From PALSA-188 sp050746185 (GTDB lineage: Bacteria > Acidobacteriota > Terriglobia > Terriglobales > Acidobacteriaceae): a DNA stretch of 64,000 nucleotides. The notes beneath the pieces were generated by a model. It was not told where the DNA came from, made no database searches, and saw only the letters and a program-made list of their open reading frames with translations. Below are positions 35,991-45,252 of the stretch, piece by piece. Position numbers and translations under genes: made by a program. The stretch is from the NCBI GenBank assembly GCA_050746185.1, contig JBOGLA010000016.1, positions 62,001-126,000 of the forward strand, written 5' to 3'. The number at the start of each line of letters is the position of its first letter. Positions within the stretch are counted from its first letter, which is position 1.

Positions 35991-36921
35991 CGTGTCGGTT
36001 ATCCTTTGGGAAATCGTGTCTAAGACGCTGAAATACCATGTCAGCATTTCCCTTCGTAACATATAGGCGGCCATGCATCTTGCGTTTCTGCCCTGGCTCC
36101 AGTGAGCCGAAATAAGGATCCGCATGGAAGCACTTATTTCCCTTTGCATCGCCGTAAACATGATCGGCTTGCTCGAAACCCAGAGCAACCGAATGCCTTC
36201 CGTCCACACCTTCAACGATCACTCCGGATGCCTGCGCTTCAACTGGACCAACCTCGATACCGCGATGGCCAACTGGGATAAATCCGTTGCCCCCAGCGAC
36301 TTTATAGACCGCAATATCTCGCCCATGCAGTTCCGAAAGAGTTCGCAGGCGCTCTCCGTCAAAAAGGTAAGTTCGAGTTTGTTCCGAGTCGGCAATGGAG
36401 GGCGACTCGAAAGCGACGACACAGAACGCCCAGTCCAGATTCTCCATGGTTCGTTTCATATCATTCCTGGCACTTAATTCAATGTCTACGAAATCGCTCT
36501 TAGCTCGCAACCGTAACGAAAAACAACCCTTGCCCGGTACTGTGCAGTTAGCTATAAGCTCTTTTTCGTTTTTCACAGTCCACTCAAAAGGGATGTGATG
36601 GTAGTCCTTTCCGCGACCCTGGGGCTCCGATGCGGGTAAGTGATCGTCGTACAAAAACCCGGTCTCGTATCCAATGACTTCACTGGTTCGGAGGATGAGG
36701 CGGTCGCACGGTCCCGGCCAAGCCCCCTTTACTTCTGCGCAGAGCCGCCAATCGTGGAAGGCTTTTTCCTGACTGCGATGATCGGCATACGGTCCGCTCC
36801 ACTGAAATGGTCGAAGCGAGATGCCGTTTGACACTTGGGCCTGTGCCCCAGTGCGACTTAGAAATTGGGCCCCAGCGACGCCAAGAATGAGAGAGTTCAA
36901 CACGCTCCTGCGACTTAACAA
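35983..36921 (-). CDS. Tat-type exported protein of the sugar-acid operon
   Basis: Chosen start TTG 36921 follows AGGAGG by 9 bases and gives MLSRRSVLNSLILGVAGAQF, a twin-arginine-like signal. The mature part is about 285 residues, beta-rich and has no recognised catalytic motif. An upstream frame would add 28 residues without a better ribosome site. Cotranscribed with the dehydratase and hydrolases, it may bind or cleave the sugar polymer in the periplasm. No family is named with confidence. Confidence 0.65.
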   Translation of the reverse strand: MLSRRSVLNSLILGVAGAQFLSRTGAQAQVSNGISLRPFQWSGPYADHRSQEKAFHDWRLCAEVKGAWPGPCDRLILRTSEVIGYETGFLYDDHLPASEPQGRGKDYHHIPFEWTVKNEKELIANCTVPGKGCFSLRLRAKSDFVDIELSARNDMKRTMENLDWAFCVVAFESPSIADSEQTRTYLFDGERLRTLSELHGRDIAVYKVAGGNGFIPVGHRGIEVGPVEAQASGVIVEGVDGRHSVALGFEQADHVYGDAKGNKCFHADPYFGSLEPGQKRKMHGRLYVTKGNADMVFQRLRHDFPKDNRHDG

Positions 36922-36961
36922 GGTGACGATCCTCCTATCTGAAAACGAACGCGTCCAGGAG

Positions 36962-37864
36962 TCACTTCTGATCGGGAAGCACGCCATATTTTTGAAGAGC
37001 GTCAAAAACTTGCTCTTCCACGTTCAGCTCTTTTTCCACGGCCCAACCATGGATTGGTCCTTTCAGTGTAATGAGTTGATTCGGCACGCCGACTTGGTCA
37101 AGTGCTTCATGCAAGCGCACCGCCTGTTCGTAAGGCACGTGAGGATCGCTATCCCCGTGCGCCTGAATAATCGGAGGAAGTCCGGCACGCACGTAGTTCA
37201 CAGGCGAAAGCCGGCGGGCGAGCTCCAGGCGATTCGGAATGCTCCCGAACCACTTGAGGGCAAACCAACGTTGATGGGGTCCCTCCAGCAAGTCCGCGAC
37301 ATCGGTTGGACCCGAATAAGAAACAATGGCCGCAGCTTTTAGCGGAGGCTCTCCTTCTTCAGCGGGGCACTCATTATCGAATCCCGTGCTCGCGTCCAGC
37401 ATTCCCGTGGTCAACGCCAGATGTCCTCCGGCTGACTCTCCCGCCACTACGATCTTGCTTGTATCAAAGCCGTAGTCTTTCGCATGGCGATAGATCCAGC
37501 GCAACGCGCAGCGACAATCTTCGACTGCCGCAGGCGCCAAGGCTTCGCTGGCTACCCGGTAGTTGACATTGACTACGTTCATTCCCTTGTAGAGATAGGG
37601 TAGCGGAGCCAACGTTACGCTTCCTTTGGTGCCCTGAACCCAGCCGCCCCCGTAAATGTAGAGCAATGTGGGCCTTGCTATGATAGACGGATCAATCGAT
37701 ATGACATCCAGTTTAAGTTCCTGGCCGTTCGCTCGCGTGTAGACGATGTCAGCATGGTAGCTGTATCCCGAGGCTCGGACGGCCCATTGGAATACTGGAT
37801 CAGATCGCTGCCCGGATACGGCCAGGGCCGTTAGAAGCAACAACGTAATAGATGCGAATCTCAT
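36962..37864 (-). CDS. Secreted alpha/beta-hydrolase (carbohydrate esterase-like)
   Basis: This 300-residue protein has a Sec signal peptide (MRFASITLLLLTALAVSG). The oxyanion-hole segment is IYGGGWVQG, the nucleophile elbow GESAGG, the acid DSDPHVPY and the catalytic His GPIHGW. The features match BD-FAE/acetyl-esterase-like hydrolases, which remove acyl groups from plant polysaccharides. ATG 37864 has AAGGA upstream. It lies between the glucuronidase-like gene and the Tat-type protein in one operon. Confidence 0.8.
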   Translation of the reverse strand: MRFASITLLLLTALAVSGQRSDPVFQWAVRASGYSYHADIVYTRANGQELKLDVISIDPSIIARPTLLYIYGGGWVQGTKGSVTLAPLPYLYKGMNVVNVNYRVASEALAPAAVEDCRCALRWIYRHAKDYGFDTSKIVVAGESAGGHLALTTGMLDASTGFDNECPAEEGEPPLKAAAIVSYSGPTDVADLLEGPHQRWFALKWFGSIPNRLELARRLSPVNYVRAGLPPIIQAHGDSDPHVPYEQAVRLHEALDQVGVPNQLITLKGPIHGWAVEKELNVEEQVFDALQKYGVLPDQK

Positions 37865-37948
37865 TGCATAGTCCTTACTGAAATCTTTTGGGTACACGGC
37901 ACCCAAATATATTTGACCGTAGCGACATCGCGAATGGCTAAAGCGGTT

Positions 37949-40216
37949 TCATCTTGAGCTATTCTTGCCAGCAGGTTCGATGTTCACGGATTCTTGTTTC
38001 AGTGCTGACATTTTCTTTTCAAGAGGCCGGTACCCATACTCAACAGCAACCGCGATGGCCCCCCGATCAGATGGTGTGCGAGCTACCGTTGCGTAAGCAT
38101 CGAGCGATTCTCGCAAAGTGGCGAGAGCTTTGGCCGTTTCTTCCACCGCTGCTTGTATTTGATGTGCGTCCTCCGCAGTTGCGGCACGCCTCACAAACTG
38201 GACTACCGTGACGTACTTTGTGGCAAATTCCATTCGCTTTGCCCAGTATTCGGCATAACTTTTGCCCTCGGGAGTAGCCAGCGCAACGGCGTGCCGAGCA
38301 GATTCCCAGCCACGCTCGTAGTTCTCCCGGTTTTCCTCCAAATAGTCGGGTAGCGGCCCTGCTTTCCAATACTTCATCAGCAAGCTGGGCACGGGGAATG
38401 CAAAGTGTTCGTCATCCCGCTCCCAGACATGGGTGGCATCATCAATGCTGTGCATAGTGGTCAGAAGATCCTCACCACAACGCTGGCCGCAAGCAGCCTG
38501 CAGTTCTTCCAATGCGATCTTGTCGGGGTCGGCATTGGGGTCCCATGAGGCCCGCGCCAGGTAAGCCCGCTCGGTATCATGATCGCCCGGAAATCGTTCC
38601 CGAGTTACGACGCCCTCCCACTTGGTCTCGCGAAGAATGGCCAGGACTTTTTGCAGCGCCGATGTAGTCATTTGCGGAACGATGCCGATGTTATCGTCAT
38701 CCATGGTCAGGTTGATGATGGGTTGGATCGGGCCGCCTGACAGCTCTTTCAAAATGCTGGACCTCTTTAGCAGATGGTCGAGAAAGTTATCCGGCATCAC
38801 TTCAAGCTCGGAGTTGGCGGGCAAGACTTTCGGCAGAATTGGATAAAGCTCTTCGGCGAAACCCCAATAGAGGAATTTCATGTCAGGACGCTTGCTCTCG
38901 CTAACAGCGCCGGAATCTTTTACCAGCCAATCAAAAAAGTAGAGTGAGGCAAGATCGCCCTTTACCTCGTCGGAAGCCTTCTTTTCCAGAGCTGCTTTGT
39001 CGAACGCCGCGCCCCATGCGTAGCCGGCGCGATGCCGGCTAGCGTCCAGCACATGCTCCAGCGTGGTGGCCTCGCCAATATGGTATTTGGCGTCGAGCGC
39101 ATCCCATGCGCGCTTGTACTGATCGGTCCACTGCCGCCATTCGTTGATTGAAATATTGATCCGATCCACCTGAGGATAGGTGTCGATCGTCGTTCGAACC
39201 ACAGTCGAGGAAAGCTTATGCAAGCCGGGATCGTCGAGCTTCGTGTCGGGTCCGGGAGTAGTAGTGAGCTGATTGATCATGTGAATCGGAACGGCGCCGC
39301 CCAGGAGAGGAGCGAACTCTTTGGGGTACTCACTGACCGTTGCGCTGGTGACGCATTCCATGCCGCGGCTGTTTCCGTACTCAATAAGTTCATGCTGCAG
39401 CCGCACACCGGCGTCGAGAAGTTCGTCCGGCGTACCATGGACCGGCAAATCCGGGTTCCAGAATTCCGTCATCTCGGCGGGAAAGGCCGAGCGGCCAGGC
39501 ATGTCGGGGGTGATTGGATAGTGGTAGCCATACCACAGGGTCGCGGTTTGGCGCTTGATGCCGTCGACCTGGTACTCGAGGTATGGTTGCCAGGCGTATC
39601 CACCGACGTTCAAACGGTTGTATTTCATCTTCGCGAGCTGATCGATTAACCGGCGAAAATCGTTGATTCCCCAAGCTTCGCCGCTATCCGCAAAATCCAC
39701 GTTGGTGGTGCCGTGAGCTCGCACACGGAAAATGGGCTCCATCACCACATGCAGATCGGGCATGCTGAATGCAGACCGTGACGGCAGCGCATCCCGGTTG
39801 AGCAAGTAGCGGACTCCCCAACGCTCCGCCAATTCGTAAACAGCCCAGAGCGTGGCCTTGGGGCTCCCACCGCCTATTACCAGGACTGCCGGTCTGCCCT
39901 GCAAACGTTGAATTACGATACCCTGATCGCTGACCTGGGGAAAGCTCTTGATAGCTGGATTCGTGGCTGGGCTGCCAATGAGAAACACCGCCAAGGCGGC
40001 GTGATCCATTTTCGTAGTCGGCTGCACTTTCACGCCAAACAGCTTGCTCAGATAACCGCAAAGCTCCGAGGCGGCGAACTTGTCGAGCTCCGGTGCGTTC
40101 TGACCCACTACAACAGCCACCGTCGCGTCTGCCGCGCTAGCGCTAGCGCCAAAGGCGAAGGCGAAGGCGAAGACGAAGACGAAGAGGAATACAATGTGTA
40201 CGAATCGCTTGGTCAT
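37949..40216 (-). CDS. Secreted glycoside hydrolase, alpha-glucuronidase-like
   Basis: This 755-residue protein has a long Phe/Ala-rich signal peptide. An N-terminal domain (about residues 30-150: VVVGQNAPELDKFAASELCGYLSKLFG ... GGSPKATLWAVYELAERWGVRYL) matches the GH67/GH20-type N-terminal domain. A TIM-barrel-like part follows (DFRRLIDQLAKMKYNRLNVGGYAW). Catalytic residues cannot be fixed by eye. It probably acts in the periplasm or outside the cell on uronic acid or amino-sugar side chains. ATG 40216 has GGAGA upstream. The family assignment is partial. Confidence 0.6.
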   Translation of the reverse strand: MTKRFVHIVFLFVFVFAFAFAFGASASAADATVAVVVGQNAPELDKFAASELCGYLSKLFGVKVQPTTKMDHAALAVFLIGSPATNPAIKSFPQVSDQGIVIQRLQGRPAVLVIGGGSPKATLWAVYELAERWGVRYLLNRDALPSRSAFSMPDLHVVMEPIFRVRAHGTTNVDFADSGEAWGINDFRRLIDQLAKMKYNRLNVGGYAWQPYLEYQVDGIKRQTATLWYGYHYPITPDMPGRSAFPAEMTEFWNPDLPVHGTPDELLDAGVRLQHELIEYGNSRGMECVTSATVSEYPKEFAPLLGGAVPIHMINQLTTTPGPDTKLDDPGLHKLSSTVVRTTIDTYPQVDRINISINEWRQWTDQYKRAWDALDAKYHIGEATTLEHVLDASRHRAGYAWGAAFDKAALEKKASDEVKGDLASLYFFDWLVKDSGAVSESKRPDMKFLYWGFAEELYPILPKVLPANSELEVMPDNFLDHLLKRSSILKELSGGPIQPIINLTMDDDNIGIVPQMTTSALQKVLAILRETKWEGVVTRERFPGDHDTERAYLARASWDPNADPDKIALEELQAACGQRCGEDLLTTMHSIDDATHVWERDDEHFAFPVPSLLMKYWKAGPLPDYLEENRENYERGWESARHAVALATPEGKSYAEYWAKRMEFATKYVTVVQFVRRAATAEDAHQIQAAVEETAKALATLRESLDAYATVARTPSDRGAIAVAVEYGYRPLEKKMSALKQESVNIEPAGKNSSR
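40155..40184. repeat. Hexanucleotide tandem repeat inside signal-peptide coding region
   Basis: Three GCGAAG units are followed by two ACGAAG units. Read on the minus strand they code for the FVFVFAFAFAF stretch of the signal peptide of the hydrolase. Slippage would change signal-peptide length in steps of two residues. Confidence 0.7.
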
Positions 40217-40288
40217 TTTTTCTCCGGAAGACTTGCTGTAGGGGTCGAAGCAAAAGTGCTTACCCATTTCAAATTCGCGATCAATGAT

Positions 40289-41371
40289 CTAGTTTGCAAT
40301 CAATCTGTCCGCATTCGCCAGAAGCGAGATTGAGAGCATTAACAGTCCTACCCCAGTGAGCATGATTCGTGACACGCGCATAGGTACTCCTTTCCACTCA
40401 CCGGTGAGCCAGCCCAAAGCGTTGGCGGTAAGTATCGAAGTAGCGAGCATGACCGGAAAGCCGATGAAGGCGCCGTATTCTCCCATCTTGTAGGCGCCTA
40501 TTCCGTAGACAACAATGCCCGCCGCCCAAATAATTCCCATCACTATAGTCTGCAGCCAGTACCCACCTGTCCCCTTGGCGAAGAACTTTTCTGCGCTGCC
40601 GTTACGCCCGACCAAATACCCGCAGTAGCCCACATTCACCAGATAGTTAGCCGTGAACACTAAACTCCAAAGCGCATTAGCTGCAAAAATTGGGCGTGCC
40701 CCAAATTCGATGGCACGATGAGTGACTTCCGTGCCGAACACAAGAGCGAAGTTTACACAGCCGCACAAAAGTCCAGACACTATGCATAGCAATAAGCCTA
40801 GACGAAATGGGCGCATCTTCTTGGTTTTACGAGGTTCCACTGCGAAAGCCATTTCTTTGCGCCTGCCGGCAACTGCGCAACAGGCAATACCAAGCACCAA
40901 GACCGCCATGGCCGCAAGGAACCACAAGCCACCGCGGGTGAAAAGTTTTGAGGCATTGTTCAGCAGTAGTGGGATCAGCGACCCATCGATCGCGATGATG
41001 CCTAGAATGATGGAGAAGCCAATCGACATTCCTACCATGTCGATACTTAGACCCAGAAGGACTCCGCCGAGACCCCAAGCCGCGCCGAAGATTAGGGCCC
41101 AGGTGATCGCCGTTGTAGACACGTGGCGATAGACATCTAGTAAAGCAGGCACGGTGCAAGAAGCCAGCGTCCAAGGAACAAGCACCAGCGCCGCTAGAGA
41201 ACCTATTCCCCAAGTATTCTCCCAATTCCATTTAGGCGTGAACTTCAAGGGCAGGGAATAAGCTCCTTCCATTACTCCGCCGCACATCACCAGCACCAGA
41301 CCCGTGACTAATCCTTTTCCTTCCAAAGAAAATCCCCGACGGTGGTCAGTTTGAACGATTAGGTTCCGCAC
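40289..41371 (-). CDS. RhaT-family sugar:proton symporter-like permease
   Basis: A 360-residue inner-membrane protein with about ten hydrophobic segments. The layout matches RhaT-like L-rhamnose/H+ symporters, with the typical GGVMEGAYSLPLKF start and WENTWGIGSL. Start GTG 41371 overlaps the upstream gene by 26 bases; a later start is possible. The substrate may be a deoxy-sugar, sugar acid or disaccharide, as the neighbours suggest. Confidence 0.8.
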   Translation of the reverse strand: MRNLIVQTDHRRGFSLEGKGLVTGLVLVMCGGVMEGAYSLPLKFTPKWNWENTWGIGSLAALVLVPWTLASCTVPALLDVYRHVSTTAITWALIFGAAWGLGGVLLGLSIDMVGMSIGFSIILGIIAIDGSLIPLLLNNASKLFTRGGLWFLAAMAVLVLGIACCAVAGRRKEMAFAVEPRKTKKMRPFRLGLLLCIVSGLLCGCVNFALVFGTEVTHRAIEFGARPIFAANALWSLVFTANYLVNVGYCGYLVGRNGSAEKFFAKGTGGYWLQTIVMGIIWAAGIVVYGIGAYKMGEYGAFIGFPVMLATSILTANALGWLTGEWKGVPMRVSRIMLTGVGLLMLSISLLANADRLIAN

Positions 41372-42398
41372 CCTTCGTATTTGAAACGTACGCCTCAGGG
41401 TTCACCAGGTTCGGCGGCCGGCGGCCGTCAAAAGCAGCAAAGAGATTCTCCGCAGCGAGAAGGGCCATGCGCAAGCGTGTCTCCGGTGTTGCGCTGCCCA
41501 CGTGCGGCATTAATACAACGTTGCTCATCCGGAGAAAAGCCTTTGGCACTTGCGGCTCGTGTTCATAAACATCCAATCCGGCTCCAGCGATCCGGCCAGT
41601 TTGTAGAGCCTGAATCAAGGCCTCCTCTTCTACAATGCTTCCACGCGCAGTGTTAATGACAAATGCGGAAGGTTTCATCAGGTCGAATTCTGAAGTGCTG
41701 ATAGCGTGGCGGGTTTCCGGGGTAAGGGGGACATGAACGCTCAGGAAGTCGCATTCCCGCAGCAACCTATCACGGCTCACGAACTCCGCCGCCAGCTCAT
41801 GCTCGGTACTTGGGGACGCGCGATGGCGGGAGTAGTAGAGGATGCGCATGCCAAAACCGCGCCCGCGGCGAGCAGTTGCTTGCGCAATTCGACCAAACCC
41901 GTAAAGCCCCAGCGTTTTGTCACACATTTCAGATCCCCAGAGAAAATTCCATTGCCAGTGCGGCCAGATCCCATCGCGCACATAACGATCGCCTTCGATC
42001 ACCCTTCGCGCCACGGCGAGCATTAAAGTAAAGGCAATGTCGGCGGTGGCCTCGGTCAGGACATCAGGGGTATTGGTGACCATAATGTGCCGAGATCGGC
42101 ATGCGTCGAGATCGATATTGTCATAGCCCGCGCCGATGTTCGCGATCACGCGAAGCCGGGGGGCTCCTAAGATTGTTTCCGCATCAACCCTTTGTCCGCA
42201 GGGCATCAATCCATCCAGGTCGCGCACTATTTCCGCTAAAAGATTCAGTGGGATGGGGGCGTCAGTTTCGTGAATTCGGACATCGCAGAATTTGGACACT
42301 TCGCTAATGGCAGCCGACTGCACGGGACGCGTAATGAAGATTTTCGGCTTATCTCCTGCGATCATCGGTGAAGTATATATAGAATCATTAGCCGCCAT
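41346..42398 (-). CDS. D-2-hydroxyacid dehydrogenase
   Basis: A 350-residue NAD(P)-dependent dehydrogenase. The Rossmann motif is GLYGFGRIAQATA (about residues 163-175). The catalytic triad is Arg in NTARGSIV, Glu in YEHEPQV and His in PHVGSAT. It reduces or oxidises a 2-keto acid, with glyoxylate/hydroxypyruvate or 2-ketogluconate as common substrates. It heads the minus-strand operon. ATG 42398 is used; ATG 42365 is an alternative. Confidence 0.85.
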   Translation of the reverse strand: MAANDSIYTSPMIAGDKPKIFITRPVQSAAISEVSKFCDVRIHETDAPIPLNLLAEIVRDLDGLMPCGQRVDAETILGAPRLRVIANIGAGYDNIDLDACRSRHIMVTNTPDVLTEATADIAFTLMLAVARRVIEGDRYVRDGIWPHWQWNFLWGSEMCDKTLGLYGFGRIAQATARRGRGFGMRILYYSRHRASPSTEHELAAEFVSRDRLLRECDFLSVHVPLTPETRHAISTSEFDLMKPSAFVINTARGSIVEEEALIQALQTGRIAGAGLDVYEHEPQVPKAFLRMSNVVLMPHVGSATPETRLRMALLAAENLFAAFDGRRPPNLVNPEAYVSNTKGAEPNRSN

Positions 42399-42452
42399 AA
42401 GTCAACAAATAATGCATAGATGAAATAAACCGTTATTAACACAGAGATTTAT

Positions 42453-42482
42453 TTGACAATTTAGTTCATTAACTGACATAGT
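42453..42482 (+). promoter_or_regulatory. Predicted promoter with operator-like repeat, DapA-SDR-FAH operon
   Basis: TTGACA at 42453-42458 and CATAGT at 42477-42482 are 18 bases apart. In the spacer TTAGTT-CATT-AACTGA forms a near-perfect inverted repeat, fit to be a repressor site. The ATG lies 71 bases downstream. Confidence 0.5.
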
Positions 42483-42553
42483 GGCCCTCGTTTGAACTTC
42501 GCTCGGCGGATTTAGCGTCGCAGGAATTTTGGGTCCTCGAACACTAGTGAAAA

Positions 42554-43486
42554 ATGAAGCTTCACGGCGTGATACCGGTAATGGTGCTGCCTTTTCACGA
42601 TGACGAAGGCATCGACGAAGCGACGCTCCGCGAGGAAGTTGACTTCGCAATCCGGTCAGGTGCCGATGCAGTGTGCGCCCCAGGATTTGCTACCGAATTT
42701 TACAAGCTGACCGACGAAGAGCGAAGGTTGGTGATTCAGATAGTGGTGCAGCAAGCGAGCGGGCGTGTGCCAGTGTTCGCTGGGACTGGATGCGGTTCGG
42801 TGTGGGCAACGGTCGAACTTTCGCAATATGCAGAATCAATCGGTGCCGACGGAGTCATGGTCTCAGCTCCTAAGTGGTGTCCGCTTGGTATTCGGGAACA
42901 GATGAATTTCTTTGAGTCCGTCTGCCGGGGCGTGAGCGTCCCAGTCATGCTGCAAGACGCAGACTTTGCCGGCGGCGGTTTGCCAGCCAGCCTGATTGTC
43001 CAGTTGGCCGAGAGCTGCGAGAACCTCAGATATGCGAAACTAGAAAACCTGTTACCAGGCACCAAATGCGCAGAGGTGATCCGACTGTCTGAGGGAAAAG
43101 TGGATGTACTCTACGGGATGGGAGGCATTGCTTTGATGGACGGCTTGCGACATGGAGCTACTGGAGTCATGCCAGGGCCCAGCTTCGTGGAAGCATACTC
43201 GCGGGTATTTGCTTTGCATGACTCTGGCCGAAAAATGGATGCTGCCGCACTCTTTTATGAAATTCAGCCATACATCACCTTTGCTGTGCAGCACTTGGAA
43301 CTGGTCATTCAGATGGATAAGCGGGCATTAGTGCGGCGAGGTATTTTTCGTTCGGACCGCATGCGAGAACCATCGCTTCATCTGGATGACGAATACGAAC
43401 ATCAGATGGATGAGCTGATCGAGAGCATGATGAAGATCGTCGTGAAAGCTTCAAATAGAATCTCGAATGCTGGAGGGAATACCTGA
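42554..43486 (+). CDS. DapA/KDG-aldolase-family lyase
   Basis: This 310-residue (beta/alpha)8 class I aldolase-type enzyme carries the Schiff-base Lys in RYAKLEN (about residue 159). A GTGCGS substrate-binding loop lies near residue 76. The typical Tyr of the YN(V)P stretch is replaced by the LQDADF context, as in members that act as 2-keto-3-deoxy acid dehydratases or aldolases rather than lysine-pathway DapA. It probably acts on the product of the IlvD-type dehydratases. It opens the plus-strand operon. Confidence 0.85.
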   Translation: MKLHGVIPVMVLPFHDDEGIDEATLREEVDFAIRSGADAVCAPGFATEFYKLTDEERRLVIQIVVQQASGRVPVFAGTGCGSVWATVELSQYAESIGADGVMVSAPKWCPLGIREQMNFFESVCRGVSVPVMLQDADFAGGGLPASLIVQLAESCENLRYAKLENLLPGTKCAEVIRLSEGKVDVLYGMGGIALMDGLRHGATGVMPGPSFVEAYSRVFALHDSGRKMDAAALFYEIQPYITFAVQHLELVIQMDKRALVRRGIFRSDRMREPSLHLDDEYEHQMDELIESMMKIVVKASNRISNAGGNT

Positions 43487-43529
43487 GCAATACCGGGCTC
43501 AGCGCAATCACGTGTCAGGGGGTATAGGA

Positions 43530-44282
43530 ATGGGCGAAGATGGTTTCTTCAGTTTGAAGGGGCACGTTGCGGTAGTCACCGGTGGCGGACAAGGGATCGG
43601 CGAAGGCATCGCTAAACGATTGCATTCGGCCGGAGCCCAAGTCGCTATATTGGATCTCAACGAAGATCTCGCGAAATCGGTTGCAGTTTCTATTGATGGA
43701 GTCGGGGTGAAGTGTGATGTATCTTCATCCCAATCTGTTCGCCAAGCAGTTTCCGCAGTGGAGGAACGTTTGGGAGACATCTCGATTTTAGTTAACAATG
43801 CCGGCGTCTCGGGCAAGGCGGCATACCTTTGGGAACTGGACGAAAAAGAAATCGACTCGGTTTATGCCGTCAATCTGCGCGGTGTGTACTTAATGTGCCA
43901 CGCCATAGTTGGGAAAATGCTTCAGAAACGCTACGGCCGTATTTTAAACGTCGCTTCGATTGCAGGGAAAGAGGGAAATCCCCGTTTGCTGGCGTATTCC
44001 GCAACCAAGGCCGGTGTAATTTGCCTCAGTAAGTCTCTAGCGAAAGAAGTTGCCGGTCGCGGCGACATAACGGTAAATAGCATCTCGCCCGCAGTCGTGC
44101 AAACCCATATTCTTGACACGATTCCCCAGGAAACTATCAATTACATGGTGAGTCGAATTCCGGTCGGTCGCACCGGCAAAGTAGAGGAGATTGCTGCGCT
44201 TGTTCACTACTTAGTCTCTCCCGAGGCGTCGTTTACGACCGGACAGTGTTACGACATATCGGGAGGACGAGCGACTTACTAA
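43530..44282 (+). CDS. SDR-family dehydrogenase, 2-keto-3-deoxy-acid type candidate
   Basis: This 250-residue protein has TGGGQGIG (about residues 17-24), NNAG (about 90), catalytic Ser in NVASIAG (about 142) and YSATK (about 155-159). The classical SDR pattern suggests NAD-linked oxidation of an alcohol. With the FAH-type hydrolase directly downstream, 2-keto-3-deoxy-L-fuconate (or rhamnonate) dehydrogenase is the best guess. ATG 43530 with AGGA upstream is used. Confidence 0.8.
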   Translation: MGEDGFFSLKGHVAVVTGGGQGIGEGIAKRLHSAGAQVAILDLNEDLAKSVAVSIDGVGVKCDVSSSQSVRQAVSAVEERLGDISILVNNAGVSGKAAYLWELDEKEIDSVYAVNLRGVYLMCHAIVGKMLQKRYGRILNVASIAGKEGNPRLLAYSATKAGVICLSKSLAKEVAGRGDITVNSISPAVVQTHILDTIPQETINYMVSRIPVGRTGKVEEIAALVHYLVSPEASFTTGQCYDISGGRATY

Positions 44283-44322
44283 CTTCAATTGTTCGCGAAT
44301 TTGTTTTGGAAAGGAGCCCAGG

Positions 44323-45129
44323 ATGCGGATTATTCGATACTTGGATGCAGCAGGCAATACTAGCTATGCCAGCGAACAGGTTGACGGAACAATATTCGTC
44401 ATTCGCGGCGACATCTTTGGACAGTTTGAAGTCACGAAGGATAAGGCGAATGTGAAAAAGCGTCTCGCTCCGCTAATCCCTACCGCTATTTGGTGCATCG
44501 GCTTGAACTATAAGCAGCACGCTAAAGAAACAAACTCGAAGATCCCCGAATATCCGATCGTTTTCGCGAAGAGTCCTTCAGCGCTTCAGAACCCGGGCGA
44601 CCCGATCGAAATACCGGTTCATCTTAGGAGCGAAGAAGTTGACTTCGAGTGCGAACTCGCAGTCGTGATTGGGAAGGCCTGTAAGAACGTCAATCGTGAC
44701 CAGGCACTGGATTTTGTGCTGGGATACACATGTGCAAATGATGTTAGTGCACGAGACTGGCAAATCAGGCGAGGCGGCAGTCAATGGTGTCGAGGAAAAA
44801 CATTCGATACTTTCGCGCCTCTCGGCCCGTGCCTGGTGACGAAGGAGGATATCCCTGACCCTCACACTCTGCGCATTCAAACCATTCTTAACGCCAGTAC
44901 GATGCAGGATTGGAACACCCGCGATATGATTTTTGACATTTCCACTCTGATTGAATTTTTGAGTGGCAGCACTACGCTGCTTCCGGGTACCGTGATTCTT
45001 ACCGGGACCCCGCAGGGCGTTGGGCTAGCGCGGAACCCGCCGGTATGGCTGAAAGCCGGCGACAGCATTTCAATCGTGATAGACAAAATCGGAACCCTCA
45101 CAAATCCCGTTAAAGAAGAAGCAATATAA
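44323..45129 (+). CDS. FAH-family hydrolase (2,4-diketo-3-deoxy-acid hydrolase candidate)
   Basis: This 268-residue protein has the fumarylacetoacetate-hydrolase core with the metal site: Glu residues in DFECELAVVIG, Asp in ANDVSARDWQ and the GTPQGVG loop near the end. Family members in deoxy-sugar pathways cleave 2,4-diketo-3-deoxy acids to pyruvate and lactate or glycolate. AAGGAG precedes ATG 44323. Cotranscribed with the SDR gene, it fits the non-phosphorylative diketo-hydrolase route. Confidence 0.85.
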   Translation: MRIIRYLDAAGNTSYASEQVDGTIFVIRGDIFGQFEVTKDKANVKKRLAPLIPTAIWCIGLNYKQHAKETNSKIPEYPIVFAKSPSALQNPGDPIEIPVHLRSEEVDFECELAVVIGKACKNVNRDQALDFVLGYTCANDVSARDWQIRRGGSQWCRGKTFDTFAPLGPCLVTKEDIPDPHTLRIQTILNASTMQDWNTRDMIFDISTLIEFLSGSTTLLPGTVILTGTPQGVGLARNPPVWLKAGDSISIVIDKIGTLTNPVKEEAI

Positions 45130-45206
45130 ATTAGACATCCACAGACTGCCCAAGGCTGACGATTGAGAGATCGAGTGTTGCACCAAGGTTTTCGACTCAA
45201 GCTTGC

Positions 45207-45242
45207 TATAATTCACCAGCGAATTAATACTTCTTAAGTATT
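45207..45242 (+). promoter_or_regulatory. Predicted promoter and operator of the ROK gene
   Basis: A perfect -10 TATAAT lies at 45207-45212, and an inverted repeat AATACTT-CTT-AAGTATT at 45226-45242 overlaps the expected transcription start. The -35 is weak. The position fits autoregulation by the ROK repressor downstream. Confidence 0.55.
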
Positions 45243-45252
45243 TTATTTTTAT

